From DATEDA01 sp963789885 (lineage in GTDB: Bacteria; Pseudomonadota; Gammaproteobacteria; Burkholderiales; SG8-39): 64,000 nucleotides of DNA. The notes beneath the pieces were generated by a model, which was given only the letters and a program-made list of their open reading frames with translations, was not told the origin of the DNA and did no database searches. Shown one piece after another: positions 35,063 to 43,325 of this stretch; within the stretch, counting starts at the first letter, position 1; each line of letters begins with the position of its first letter. The stretch covers positions 62,001 through 126,000 of the forward strand of contig CAWBNB010000049.1 of NCBI GenBank assembly GCA_963789885.1. The letters run 5' to 3'. Made by a program: the position numbers and the translations under genes.

Positions 35063-35605
35063 ATGACCGCCCTCGCACGCGCTCTCAACGCCCTGGCGCT
35101 GCTCGGCGTCTGCGCCGTGCTCGGCGTCGCCTTCTACTGGCAGATCGCGCGCGGCGAGCTGCCGTGTCCCCTGTGCCTGGTGCAGCGCGCCGCGTTCCTG
35201 GGCGCCGGGCTGGGTTTCATGCTGAACGTCCGGTTCGGTTCGTCCGAGTCCCACTACGGCGTCGTGATCGTCAGCGCGCTCGTCGGCGGCGCGGTGGCCG
35301 CGCGTCAGGTGCTCCTGCACGTCGTGCCCGGCACCGGCTCGTACGGCTCGGAGCTCCTCGGCTGGCACTTCTATACCTGGGCGCTGGTCGCCTTCTTCCT
35401 GATCGCGCTCTTCGCCGCGGCGCTGCTCTTCATCGAAGCGCAGTTCGCCGAGGGCGTGAGCGAATGGCGACCCACGGCGACCGCGCAGGTCCTCGGGTGG
35501 CTGTTCGTGCTGATCGCGCTCGGGAACGCGGTGTCCACGCTGCTCGAGTGCGGCTTCGGGCCCTGCCCCGACAATCCTACCGGGTACGAGCTGCTGCGGA
35601 AGTAG
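35063..35605 (+). CDS. DsbB-family disulfide bond formation protein
   Basis: A 180-residue four-helix membrane protein. The quinone-side active site is CPLC (Cys35, Cys38) after the first helix, followed by LVQRAAFLGAGLG. A second Cys pair lies near the C-terminus (Cys163, Cys168 in LECGFGPCPDNP). In E. coli DsbB the periplasmic pair is far apart in sequence; here it is only five residues apart and close to the end, so this is a divergent or BdbC-like member. It reoxidises a DsbA-type thiol oxidase and passes electrons to quinone. Confidence 0.85.
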   Translation: MTALARALNALALLGVCAVLGVAFYWQIARGELPCPLCLVQRAAFLGAGLGFMLNVRFGSSESHYGVVIVSALVGGAVAARQVLLHVVPGTGSYGSELLGWHFYTWALVAFFLIALFAAALLFIEAQFAEGVSEWRPTATAQVLGWLFVLIALGNAVSTLLECGFGPCPDNPTGYELLRK

Positions 35606-35716
35606 TTCCGCGGCGCCGACGGGGCACACCACCAGCCGGAGCGCCAGCACGCTTCTGCGGTACGCTTCGCTGCCGGCCGGTCCGGGCCCGGCTCACGGTT
35701 TCCATCGTCACCGCGA

Positions 35717-36271
35717 ATGAACAGCGAGCTCGAGGTACTGACCGACGTCGTTGCCAGACTCGAACGCGCCGGCATCGACTATATGCTGACCGGCTCCGTT
35801 GCGATGAGCGTCTACGCGGTCCCCCGAATGACACGCGACATCGACATCGTCGTCGAACTCGTCCGGGCCGACGCCGAGCGGGTGGTCGAGCTATTTTTGC
35901 CGGAGTATTACGTGGATGACGAGGCGGTCCGGTCCGCAATCGCGGCGCGCGGCCTCTTCAACCTTTTCCACTTCGCCAAGCTCGTCAAGGTCGCCCTGAT
36001 CGTGCGCAAGGACGACGAATTCCAGCGGCACGAGTTCGCCCGCCGCCAGCGTCACGAGCTCGGCGGAACCACCGCGTGGATCATCAGCAAGGAGGACCTG
36101 ATCCTGTCCAAGCTGGTTTGGGCGGCGCCGAGCGACTCCGCATTCCAGCTGCGCGACGTGCGCAACCTCCTTGCGTCCGGCGTTGACGACGCTTACCTTA
36201 ATTCCTGGAGCGCGAAGCTTGGCGTCGACGCTCTTCTGCGGAGCGCCATGGATGCGGGACACGACTCCTGA
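35717..36271 (+). CDS. Nucleotidyltransferase-fold protein (AbiEii-like)
   Basis: A 184-residue protein with a minimal nucleotidyltransferase motif: TGSVAMSVYAVPRMTRDIDIVVEL, that is Gly-Ser followed by the Asp-x-Asp pair. A later acidic strand lies in VALIVRKDDEF. The C-terminal half is helical (SKEDLILSKLVWA). Proteins of this type include toxins of abortive-infection or toxin-antitoxin systems. It overlaps by 20 bases a small gene downstream that could be its partner. Local codon use looks less GC-extreme than its neighbours, a possible sign of transfer. Confidence 0.75.
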   Translation: MNSELEVLTDVVARLERAGIDYMLTGSVAMSVYAVPRMTRDIDIVVELVRADAERVVELFLPEYYVDDEAVRSAIAARGLFNLFHFAKLVKVALIVRKDDEFQRHEFARRQRHELGGTTAWIISKEDLILSKLVWAAPSDSAFQLRDVRNLLASGVDDAYLNSWSAKLGVDALLRSAMDAGHDS

Positions 36272-36476
36272 GTTCGAGCGATTCGTTGCGGCGCAGTATC
36301 GCCGTCTCACGGCCGGCGAGCGCGTGCGCCTGTGCACCGAAATGTTCGACGCGGCCCGCGTCCTGGTCGAGTCCGGACTGCCGCGGGGCCTGAGTGACCG
36401 CGAGCGCAGGCGCTGGATCACCGAGCGACTCTACGGGACGGCGTTCGCGAACCGAGTGTTTCCGGTCGAGCCGTGA
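36252..36476 (+). CDS. Small partner protein of the nucleotidyltransferase
   Basis: A 74-residue soluble helical protein (EFERFVAAQYRRLTAGERVR, LCTEMFDAARVLVESGLPRG, LSDRERRRWITERLYG). It is not recognised as a named family. The ATG at 36252 lies inside the end of the nucleotidyltransferase gene, in another frame. The tight overlap and small size suggest an antitoxin or regulator, by inference. Confidence 0.65.
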   Translation: MRDTTPEFERFVAAQYRRLTAGERVRLCTEMFDAARVLVESGLPRGLSDRERRRWITERLYGTAFANRVFPVEP

Positions 36477-36551
36477 AGGTGGTGATTCCGGTTGCCTGCG
36501 GCCTGGCAGCCATGGCCGCAGAAGCGGCGCTCGGGAGGGACGCCGGTTGCG

Positions 36552-37532
36552 CTACTGCGCCGCTTCGATCTTCCCCTCGCGCGCGACCTGCCGCCAGCGG
36601 TCGAACTCCGACTTCATGTACGCGGCGAACTCGCTCTGGGTCGTCGGCGGGAACGCTTCGAGATTCTGCGCGGCGAGCCGCTCCCTGACCTCGGGGCTCT
36701 GGACGAGCTGACCGATGTCGGCGTTGAGCCGATCGACGATCGCCTTCGGCGTACCCACCGGCGCGAAGATCCCGGTCCAGGCCTGCACGTCGTAGTCCCG
36801 CAACGCGGGAACGCCCGACTCGGCGAGTGGCGGGACGTCCGGCGCGAAGCGCGTCCGCTGCTTCGAGCTGACCGCGAGCGCCTTGATCCGGCCGGCCTTG
36901 ACCTGCGGATTGGCCGAGGTGAGGCCGTCGAACATCAGCGGGAGCTGGCCGCCGATGAGGTCGGTGAGCGCCTGCCCGCTGCCCTTGTAGGGCACACCCA
37001 CGACGTCGACGCCCGCCATCTGCTTGAGGAGCTCCATCACCATCTGGCTGAGCGCGCCGGCGCCGAGATGCGCGTAGCTGTGCTTCCCGGGATTCGCCTT
37101 CAGCACCGCGATGAGCTCCGGCACGTTGTTCGCCGGGAAGCTCGGGGTCGCCACCAGCATCATCACCGTCCAGCCGATCGGGGCGACCGGCACGAGGTCG
37201 CGCTCTGCGTCGTACGGGAGCTTCCGGTAGACCGATGGCGTCACGCTGAACGCCGACGACGTGCCGAGCAGTGTGTAGCCGTCGGGCTTGGCTTTCGCGA
37301 CCGCGTCCGCGCCGATGGTGCCGGCCGCCCCCGGCCGGTTGTCCACGACCACCGGCTGGCCGAGGCGTTTCGCGAGCGGCTCGGCGATCGTGCGCGTGGC
37401 GAGATCGGAGGCATTGCCCGGCGGGAACGGCACCACCGCCCGGATCGGGCGATCCGGATAGGCCTGTCCCTGCACGGCGGTCATAAATGCAGCGGCTGCC
37501 AGCCCCGCGAGCACCCGGGGTCCTGTCGTCAT
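36552..37532 (-). CDS. Bug-family tripartite tricarboxylate transporter receptor
   Basis: A 326-residue receptor with a signal peptide of about 22 residues (VLAGLAAAAFMTAVQGQA). Bug landmarks are YPDRPIRAVVPFPPGNASD, VVVDNRPGAAGTIGAD and KPDGYTLL. It is divergent from the CoA-transferase operon, with an 85-base shared gap, so it probably delivers the acid that the operon degrades. That would be a C4-C5 dicarboxylate if the mesaconate/itaconate reading is right (inference). No tctAB genes are nearby. Confidence 0.93.
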   Translation of the reverse strand: MTTGPRVLAGLAAAAFMTAVQGQAYPDRPIRAVVPFPPGNASDLATRTIAEPLAKRLGQPVVVDNRPGAAGTIGADAVAKAKPDGYTLLGTSSAFSVTPSVYRKLPYDAERDLVPVAPIGWTVMMLVATPSFPANNVPELIAVLKANPGKHSYAHLGAGALSQMVMELLKQMAGVDVVGVPYKGSGQALTDLIGGQLPLMFDGLTSANPQVKAGRIKALAVSSKQRTRFAPDVPPLAESGVPALRDYDVQAWTGIFAPVGTPKAIVDRLNADIGQLVQSPEVRERLAAQNLEAFPPTTQSEFAAYMKSEFDRWRQVAREGKIEAAQ

Positions 37533-37550
37533 CGTTCTTCCTTCGCCAGC

Positions 37551-37578
37551 TTCAAGGTTTCTTCCGGACGGATACCAT
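37551..37578 (+). promoter_or_regulatory. Candidate promoter of the CoA-transferase operon
   Basis: TTCAAG (37551-37556) and TACCAT (37573-37578), 16 bases apart, precede the ATG at 37618 in the short divergent gap. The match to consensus is modest. Confidence 0.3.
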
Positions 37579-37617
37579 TATGACGAAGGCCACACCGAAC
37601 CACCGACGGAGCTCGCG

Positions 37618-38826
37618 ATGACGTCGAAACCGATGCTGGAAGGAGTGCGGATCCTCGCCGTCGAGCAGTACGGCGCGGGTCCGTTCGGGACGCTCTTCCT
37701 CGCCGACCTCGGCGCCGAGGTGATCAAGGTCGAGAACAAGGCCGAAGGCGGCGATGTCTCGCGCGTCGTCGGGCCGCACTTCCACGCCGCGCTGCCCGAG
37801 ACCGCGCGCAGCGTCTTCTACCAGGGCCTCAACCGCAGCAAGAAGAGCATCGCGCTCGACCTCGCCAGACCCGAGGGCAGGGCGGTGTTCCACCGCCTCG
37901 TGGCGCACGCCGACGCCGTGGCGAGCAACCTGCGCGGCGACGTGCCGGCGAAGCTAGGGATCACCTACTCGCAGCTCGCCGCAGCGAACCCGAAGATCGT
38001 CTGCGCGCACCTCACCGGCTACGGCCGCGAGGGGGAGCGTGCGGCATGGCCGGGATACGACTACATGATGCAGGCCGAGGCCGGCTACTTCCATCTCACC
38101 GGCGACCCGGATTCGTCGCCGGCGCGGTTCGGGCTCTCGCTCGTCGACCTCATGACCGGCGTCGCGCTCGCGGCCGGGTTGCTCGCCGCGCTGCACGCCG
38201 CGAATCGCGACGGACGCGGGCGCGACGTCGACGTGAGCCTGTTCGATCTCGCGCTCGCGAACCTGAACTACATCGGCCACTGGTATCTCAACGCCGGCGC
38301 CGCGACCGGTCGCATCGCGCGCTCCGCGCACGCGTCGATGACGCCGTGCCAGAGCTACCGCACCCGCGACGGCTGGATCTATCTGATGTGCAACAAGGAG
38401 AAGTTCTGGGGCGTGCTCTGCCGCAAGATCGGGCGGCCGCAGTGGATCGACGACGCGCGCTTCCGGACGTTTCCGGACCGGCTGCAGCACCGCTCGCTCC
38501 TCACCGAGCTGATCGACGAGGCGCTCCAGGCGCGCACGACGAGCGAGTGGCTCGCGGAATTCGCGGGCAGCGTCCCGGCGGCGCCGATCTACGACGTCAC
38601 CCAGGCGCTCGAGAACCCGTGGGTGAAGGGCAGCGCGCGGATCGAATCCATCGCGGTGGCAGGCGGTCCGCCGCTCGCGCTGCTGACCAACCCGCTGCGT
38701 GGCGAGGGGCTGCCGCTCGCCGGCCGTCCCGCGCCCGCGCTCGGCGCCGACACCGATTCGGTGCTCGCCGACGCCGGCTTCGCGCGCGAGGAAATTGCCC
38801 GCCTGCGCGCCGACGGCGTGATATAG
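37618..38826 (+). CDS. CaiB/BaiF-family (class III) CoA-transferase
   Basis: This 402-residue class III CoA-transferase has LEGVRILAVEQYGAGPFGTLFLADLGAEVIKVE, followed by RSKKSIALDLARPEGRAVF and the nucleophile region SNLRGDVPAKLGITY. The expected Asp nucleophile is probably in the YDYMMQAEAGYFHLTGD segment. It moves CoA between a CoA thioester and a free acid. With the MaoC hydratase and CitE-like lyase next to it, a mesaconate or itaconate CoA-transferase is a good hypothesis. The substrate is not readable from sequence. Confidence 0.9.
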   Translation: MTSKPMLEGVRILAVEQYGAGPFGTLFLADLGAEVIKVENKAEGGDVSRVVGPHFHAALPETARSVFYQGLNRSKKSIALDLARPEGRAVFHRLVAHADAVASNLRGDVPAKLGITYSQLAAANPKIVCAHLTGYGREGERAAWPGYDYMMQAEAGYFHLTGDPDSSPARFGLSLVDLMTGVALAAGLLAALHAANRDGRGRDVDVSLFDLALANLNYIGHWYLNAGAATGRIARSAHASMTPCQSYRTRDGWIYLMCNKEKFWGVLCRKIGRPQWIDDARFRTFPDRLQHRSLLTELIDEALQARTTSEWLAEFAGSVPAAPIYDVTQALENPWVKGSARIESIAVAGGPPLALLTNPLRGEGLPLAGRPAPALGADTDSVLADAGFAREEIARLRADGVI

Positions 38827-38867
38827 CGCCCGTCCGTCCGCGAAGCGCGAATCCAGAGAGGGAAACC

Positions 38868-39923
38868 ATGAGCTTTTATGCCTATCTTCGCGCGGGCGAG
38901 GCCCGCTACCAGGAGCGCTTCGGTCTCGACTTCGAGGAGTTCGCCGCCGGGCAGCGGTTCAAGCATCGGCCGGGGGTCACGCTCACGCAGCAGGACAACC
39001 TCGACGAGGCGCTCGATACGTTGAACGCCGCGATGCTCCACTACGACGCGCACTACGCCGCGCAGACCACGTGGAAGAAGCCGCTGATGGTGTCGACGGT
39101 GACGCTGCAGCGCGTGATCGGCATGGCTTCCCGCACCTTCGGGCGGAAGAAGGCGATCGTCGGCTTCGCCGAGATCGCGCTCACCGGGCCGGTATTCGGC
39201 GGCGACACGCTCTACTCGGAATCCGAGATCGCCGGCGTGCGCGATGGCGGCGACGACCACGGCATCGTCACCGTGATCTCGCGCGGCGTGACACCGGAAG
39301 GGAAGGAGGTAGCGAAGCTGACCTACGACCTTGCCGTGTACAAGCGCGGCAGGCATCCGGACGAGGCGGGTCGACCGCCCGCGCCACCGGTCGAGGAGGA
39401 GCGCTTCATGCTCTACGCCAAGCTTCCCGACGGCGCGCTGGTCGAGCGCTACGGCATCTTCTTCGAGGACGCCCGGCCCGGCGAAACGTTCGTCCACTAC
39501 CCGCGCCGGACGTTCTACCGCGACGAAGCCGTCGAGCACGCGTGGCGTTCGTTCGAGGCGAACCCGCAGTTCCACGACCTGTCGTGGATCGAGCGTCACC
39601 AGGACGGGCGCTACCGCATCCAGGAGCCGTGGCTCATCACCGCCGCGACCGCGGCGACCACCCGCACCTTCGGGCGGGTCGTCGCGAACCTCGGGTGGAC
39701 CGACATCAAGCTGCCCGCGCCCGTCTACGCCGGCGACACGACCGAGTCCGAGTCGACGATCGTCGACAAGCGCGAGTCGAAGTCGCGGCCGAACGAGGGC
39801 ATCCTCACCGTCGACACGCGCGCGTACAACCAGCGCCGCGAGCTGGTGCTCTCCTACCGGCGGAACCTGCTCGTGTACAAGCGCGCCGCCGACACGCCGT
39901 ATGCGAAGGCGGGCTACGCATGA
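38868..39923 (+). CDS. Double-hotdog MaoC-type hydratase (mesaconyl-CoA hydratase-like)
   Basis: A 351-residue protein with two MaoC-like halves (about 15-165 and 180-351). Each has an FGRKKAIVGFAEIALTGPVFGGDTLYSES-like region: the first as written, the second FGRVVANLGWTDIKLPAPVYAGDTTESES. This arrangement and length match mesaconyl-CoA/beta-methylmalyl-CoA hydratases. GAGAGGGAAACC precedes the ATG. The CoA-transferase upstream and CitE-like lyase downstream (ATGA overlap) would be the flanking steps: activation, hydration, cleavage. Confidence 0.85.
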   Translation: MSFYAYLRAGEARYQERFGLDFEEFAAGQRFKHRPGVTLTQQDNLDEALDTLNAAMLHYDAHYAAQTTWKKPLMVSTVTLQRVIGMASRTFGRKKAIVGFAEIALTGPVFGGDTLYSESEIAGVRDGGDDHGIVTVISRGVTPEGKEVAKLTYDLAVYKRGRHPDEAGRPPAPPVEEERFMLYAKLPDGALVERYGIFFEDARPGETFVHYPRRTFYRDEAVEHAWRSFEANPQFHDLSWIERHQDGRYRIQEPWLITAATAATTRTFGRVVANLGWTDIKLPAPVYAGDTTESESTIVDKRESKSRPNEGILTVDTRAYNQRRELVLSYRRNLLVYKRAADTPYAKAGYA

Positions 39924-40777
39924 GCACCTCTGCCCCCGACGTCGCGCTCTGCCGCGTCCTCCTCTTCACGCCGGGGAACCGGCCCGATCGCTTCGCCAAG
40001 GCCGCCGCGACCGGGGCCGACGGGCTGATCCTCGACCTCGAGGACGCCGTGTCGCTCGCGGGAAAGGACGAAGCGCGAGCGACCCTGATCGAGCATTTCC
40101 GCGCGGGGCACCGCCGCGGGCTCGCGGCGGGGCAGGTCTGCGGACTGCGCGTCAACAACATCCATACGCCGGCCGGCGTACGCGACCTCGACGCGCTCGT
40201 CACCGCCGGCGTTGCGCCCGATTTCATCCTGTTGCCCAAGGTGGAATCCGCGTTCGAGGTCCGGCTCTACGCGCGGCTGGTCGCCGAAGTCCCCCTCGTC
40301 TGCACGATCGAGTCGGCGCGCGGATTGGAGGCCGCAACCGAGATCGCGAACGCCGACCCGCGCGTGCGAGCGATGGCGTTCGGCGGCGTCGATCTCGCCG
40401 CCGATCTCCGCGCCGAGCTCGCCTGGGAGCCGCTGCTATGGGGGCGGTCGCGCATCGTTCAGGCTGCGGCGACTGCGGGCATCGCTGCGATCGACGTGCC
40501 GCACGTCGTGATCGACGACGAGGCGGGGCTGCGCGCCGACGCGACGCGCGCGAAGGCGATGGGCTACACGGCGAAGCTCGCCATCCATCCGAAGCAGGTG
40601 CCGGCCGTGCTCGAGGTGTTCACGCCAACGCCGGCCGAGCTCGAGCGCGCGCGCGGGATCGTGGCCGCGTGCGAGGCCGCGGGCGGGAACGTCGTCGAGT
40701 ACCAGGGGAAGATGGTCGACGGACCGGTCGTGAAAGCGGCGCAGCAGCTCCTCGCCCGCGCCGGGAGCGCGCCATGA
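39920..40777 (+). CDS. HpcH/HpaI-CitE family CoA lyase
   Basis: This 285-residue TIM-barrel lyase has LLFTPGNRPDRFAKAAATGA, LILDLEDAVSLAGKDEAR (metal-site acids), LRVNNIHTPAGVRDL, LPKVESAFEVRLYA and CTIESARGLEAATEIA. Relatives are malyl-CoA, beta-methylmalyl-CoA and citramalyl-CoA lyases and CitE. In this operon, citramalyl-CoA or a similar 3-hydroxyacyl-CoA would be cut to pyruvate or glyoxylate plus an acyl-CoA. The ATG overlaps the preceding stop, and its own stop overlaps the next ATG. Confidence 0.87.
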   Translation: MSTSAPDVALCRVLLFTPGNRPDRFAKAAATGADGLILDLEDAVSLAGKDEARATLIEHFRAGHRRGLAAGQVCGLRVNNIHTPAGVRDLDALVTAGVAPDFILLPKVESAFEVRLYARLVAEVPLVCTIESARGLEAATEIANADPRVRAMAFGGVDLAADLRAELAWEPLLWGRSRIVQAAATAGIAAIDVPHVVIDDEAGLRADATRAKAMGYTAKLAIHPKQVPAVLEVFTPTPAELERARGIVAACEAAGGNVVEYQGKMVDGPVVKAAQQLLARAGSAP

Positions 40778-41625
40778 CCTACTCCACGCTGACGTACGGC
40801 AAGGACGAGCGCATCGGGCGAATCACGCTCAACCGGCCCGAGCGCCTGAACGCGATCAACGACGCGATGCCGGGCGAGATCCGGCGCGCGGTCGAGGAGG
40901 CGAACGCCGACGACGACGTCCACGTCATCGTCCTCCAGGGCGCGGGCCGCGCCTTCTGCGCCGGCTACGACCTGAAGGCGTACGCGGAGGGCGCGACGCC
41001 GCTCATCCAGGACATGCCCTGGGATCCGATGCAGGACTACCGGATCATGAAGCGGTTCACCGACGACTTCTTCTCGATCTGGCGCAGCTACAAGCCGGTG
41101 ATCTGCAAGGTCCACGGGTACGCGGTGGCCGGCGGCTCGGACATCGCGCTCTGCGCCGACATCGTGGTCATGGCCGAGGATGCACGGATCGGCTACATGC
41201 CGGCGCGCGTGTGGGGCTGCCCGACGACCGCGATGTGGGTCTACCGGCTCGGCGCGGAGAAGGCGAAGCGGATGCTGCTCACCGGCGACACGATCGACGG
41301 CGCCACCGCCAAAGCGTGGGGCCTCGTGTACGATGCGGTCCCCGCCGGCCGGCTCGACGACGCGGTGAACGCGCTCGCCGGCCGCATGGCGGGCGTACCG
41401 AAGAACCAGTTGATGATGCAGAAGCTGATGATCAACCAGGCCTACGAGAACATGGGGCTCGCGAACACGCAGCTGATCGCGACGCTCTTCGACGGCATCA
41501 CCCGGCACACGCCCGAAGGAATGTGGTTCAAGCACCACGCGGAGGCGCACGGCTTCCACGCCGCCGTCGAATGGCGCGACGGGGGCCGGCCGATTCCCGA
41601 GGGCCGCGGAGACGGCGCGAAGTGA
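40774..41625 (+). CDS. Crotonase-fold enoyl-CoA hydratase/isomerase family protein
   Basis: A 283-residue crotonase. The oxyanion-hole segments are GRAFCAGYDLKAY and VHGYAVAGGSDIALCADIV. The two Glu residues that catalyse hydration in classical enoyl-CoA hydratase are not kept: the first position is Asp (GGSD) and the second region reads RIGYMPARVWG with no Glu. It is therefore probably not a standard hydratase, and may be an isomerase, hydrolase or lyase on the operon's CoA intermediate. It is the fourth gene of the chain of ATGA-overlapping genes. Confidence 0.85.
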   Translation: MTYSTLTYGKDERIGRITLNRPERLNAINDAMPGEIRRAVEEANADDDVHVIVLQGAGRAFCAGYDLKAYAEGATPLIQDMPWDPMQDYRIMKRFTDDFFSIWRSYKPVICKVHGYAVAGGSDIALCADIVVMAEDARIGYMPARVWGCPTTAMWVYRLGAEKAKRMLLTGDTIDGATAKAWGLVYDAVPAGRLDDAVNALAGRMAGVPKNQLMMQKLMINQAYENMGLANTQLIATLFDGITRHTPEGMWFKHHAEAHGFHAAVEWRDGGRPIPEGRGDGAK

Positions 41626-42455
41626 GGGGCGCGCTCGCGCTCGCCGCCTGCCTCGCGCTGCCGGCGGTCGGCCACGGACAGGGGTATCTCTCCAACGCGC
41701 CTTACGTTCCGACCCCGCAATCGACGGTGGACCGGATGCTCGAGCTGGCGAAGGTCGGGCCGGGCGATCTCGTGATCGACCTCGGCTCGGGCGACGGCCG
41801 CATCCCGATCACCGCCGCGAAGCGGTTCGGCGCACGCGGAATCGGGATCGAGATCGAGCAGGATCTCATTGCGAAGAGCCGCTTCGACGCGCGCTGGGAG
41901 GGCGTGTCCGATCGCGTGACGTTCAAGGTCGAGGACCTCTTCGAGACCGACCTTCGCCCGGCGACGGTGCTGACGCTCTACCTCTTCCGCGAGCTGAACA
42001 TCAAGCTGCGGCCGCGCATCCTCGAGCAGATGCGCCCTGGGACGCGCGTCGTCACCCACGACTGGGACATGGGCGAGTGGGAGCCGGACGTGGCCGAGGT
42101 CAAGCCCGCGCCGGACAAGCCGGTCGGGATCGACCGCAACAGCAAGATCTTCCTCTGGTACGTCCCGGCGAGGCTGGCGGGGAACTGGCGGCTCGAGTCG
42201 ACGCTCGCGCCCGATCGCCCCGCGAACGTCACGCTCGCGCAGCGGTTCCAGCTCTTCGAGGGCGGGCTCGAGTACGACGGCGGGCGGCAGGAGGTCGCCG
42301 GCGGGCGTGCACGCGGCACGGCGGTGAAGTTCACCGTGCCCGGTGCGTCGCCGTGGTCCGGCGTGTACGAGGGCACGGCCGACGGCGACGAGCTCCGCGG
42401 GGAGATCCTGCGCGATGGCGCTGTTGCCGGACGATTCACCGCGCGGCGGCTATGA
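41622..42455 (+). CDS. Exported class I methyltransferase-fold protein
   Basis: A 277-residue protein with a signal peptide (about 1-20, GALALAACLALPAVGHGQ) followed by YVPTPQSTVDRMLELAKVG and SAM motif I, VIDLGSGDGRIPITAAKRFG. Later parts keep the methyltransferase beta-sheet (TVLTLYLFRELNIKLRPRIL). A C-terminal domain of about 110 residues is rich in beta strands (FQLFEGGLEYDGGRQEVAGG). The GTG start overlaps the crotonase stop. A paralogue follows directly, and another is at the window's left edge. Methyl transfer outside the cytoplasm would lack SAM, so the fold may have another role. Confidence 0.82.
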   Translation: MRGALALAACLALPAVGHGQGYLSNAPYVPTPQSTVDRMLELAKVGPGDLVIDLGSGDGRIPITAAKRFGARGIGIEIEQDLIAKSRFDARWEGVSDRVTFKVEDLFETDLRPATVLTLYLFRELNIKLRPRILEQMRPGTRVVTHDWDMGEWEPDVAEVKPAPDKPVGIDRNSKIFLWYVPARLAGNWRLESTLAPDRPANVTLAQRFQLFEGGLEYDGGRQEVAGGRARGTAVKFTVPGASPWSGVYEGTADGDELRGEILRDGAVAGRFTARRL

Positions 42456-43309
42456 AGGGCCCGCGGTCGTTGGCCGCGGTCGCGGCGTTCCTGCTCGCGC
42501 CCGTCCCGGTTGCTCTCCTGGTCGCGCCCGGGTTCGCTGCCGAGGAGGTCCCGTACGTCCAGACCCCGCAGCCGGTCGTCGACGCGATGCTGAAGCTCGC
42601 CGGCGTGAACGGGCGCGATTTCCTCATCGACCTCGGCTCGGGCGACGGTCGCATTCCGATCACCGCGGCGAAGCGGTACGGGGCACGCGGTTACGGCGTC
42701 GACTACGTCGGCCAGCTCGTCAAGCTCGCGAACGACAACGCGGCCAAGGCGGGCGTCGCCGACCGCGTGCGGTTCGAGGAGCGCGACATCTTCAAGACCG
42801 ACCTCTCCGCCGCCACGGTGGTCGCGTTCTACCTGCTGCCCGACTTCAACCTCGAGCTGCGGCCGAAGCTCCTCGAGGAGTTGCGGCCCGGGACGCGGCT
42901 CGTTTCGCACGACGGCGACATGGGTGACTGGCCGCCGGACGCGCGGATCGTCGTGGACGCGCCGGGGAAGACGGTCGGGGTCGAGAAGAAGAGCACGATC
43001 TACCTCTGGGTCGTGCCGGCGATGGTGATGGGCGAGTGGAAGACGCGGGTGCCGCTCGCGGGCGGGACGCGCGAGGTCACGCTCGATCTCGCGCAGAGTT
43101 TCCAGACGCTATCGGGTGCGGCGAGCGTGCGCGGGAAGAGCATCCCGCTGGAGCGGGCGTACGTGCGGGGACAGTTCGTGTTCTTCCGGTTTCCCTACGA
43201 CGGCGGAGCCGTGCGGTTCGAGGGTCGCGCGACGAAGGACCGGATCGTGGGGAAGGTCACGACGCCGGACGGCAGTACGCATCCGTGGCGGGCGCTTCGG
43301 GCTGACTGA
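42452..43309 (+). CDS. Exported class I methyltransferase-fold protein (tandem paralogue)
   Basis: A 285-residue paralogue of the preceding protein. The signal peptide is about residues 1-30 (AAFLLAPVPVALLVAPGFA). The paralogues share YVQTPQPVVDAMLKLAGVN, LIDLGSGDGRIPITAAKRYG and a C-terminal beta-rich domain ending TTPDGSTHPWRALRAD. Its ATG overlaps the preceding stop (ATGA), a tandem duplication inside one operon. The two copies and the left-edge copy keep motif I, suggesting that SAM or a related ligand still matters. The function is unknown. Confidence 0.82.
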   Translation: MKGPRSLAAVAAFLLAPVPVALLVAPGFAAEEVPYVQTPQPVVDAMLKLAGVNGRDFLIDLGSGDGRIPITAAKRYGARGYGVDYVGQLVKLANDNAAKAGVADRVRFEERDIFKTDLSAATVVAFYLLPDFNLELRPKLLEELRPGTRLVSHDGDMGDWPPDARIVVDAPGKTVGVEKKSTIYLWVVPAMVMGEWKTRVPLAGGTREVTLDLAQSFQTLSGAASVRGKSIPLERAYVRGQFVFFRFPYDGGAVRFEGRATKDRIVGKVTTPDGSTHPWRALRAD

Positions 43310-43325
43310 CCGGGGACGCGGCAAG

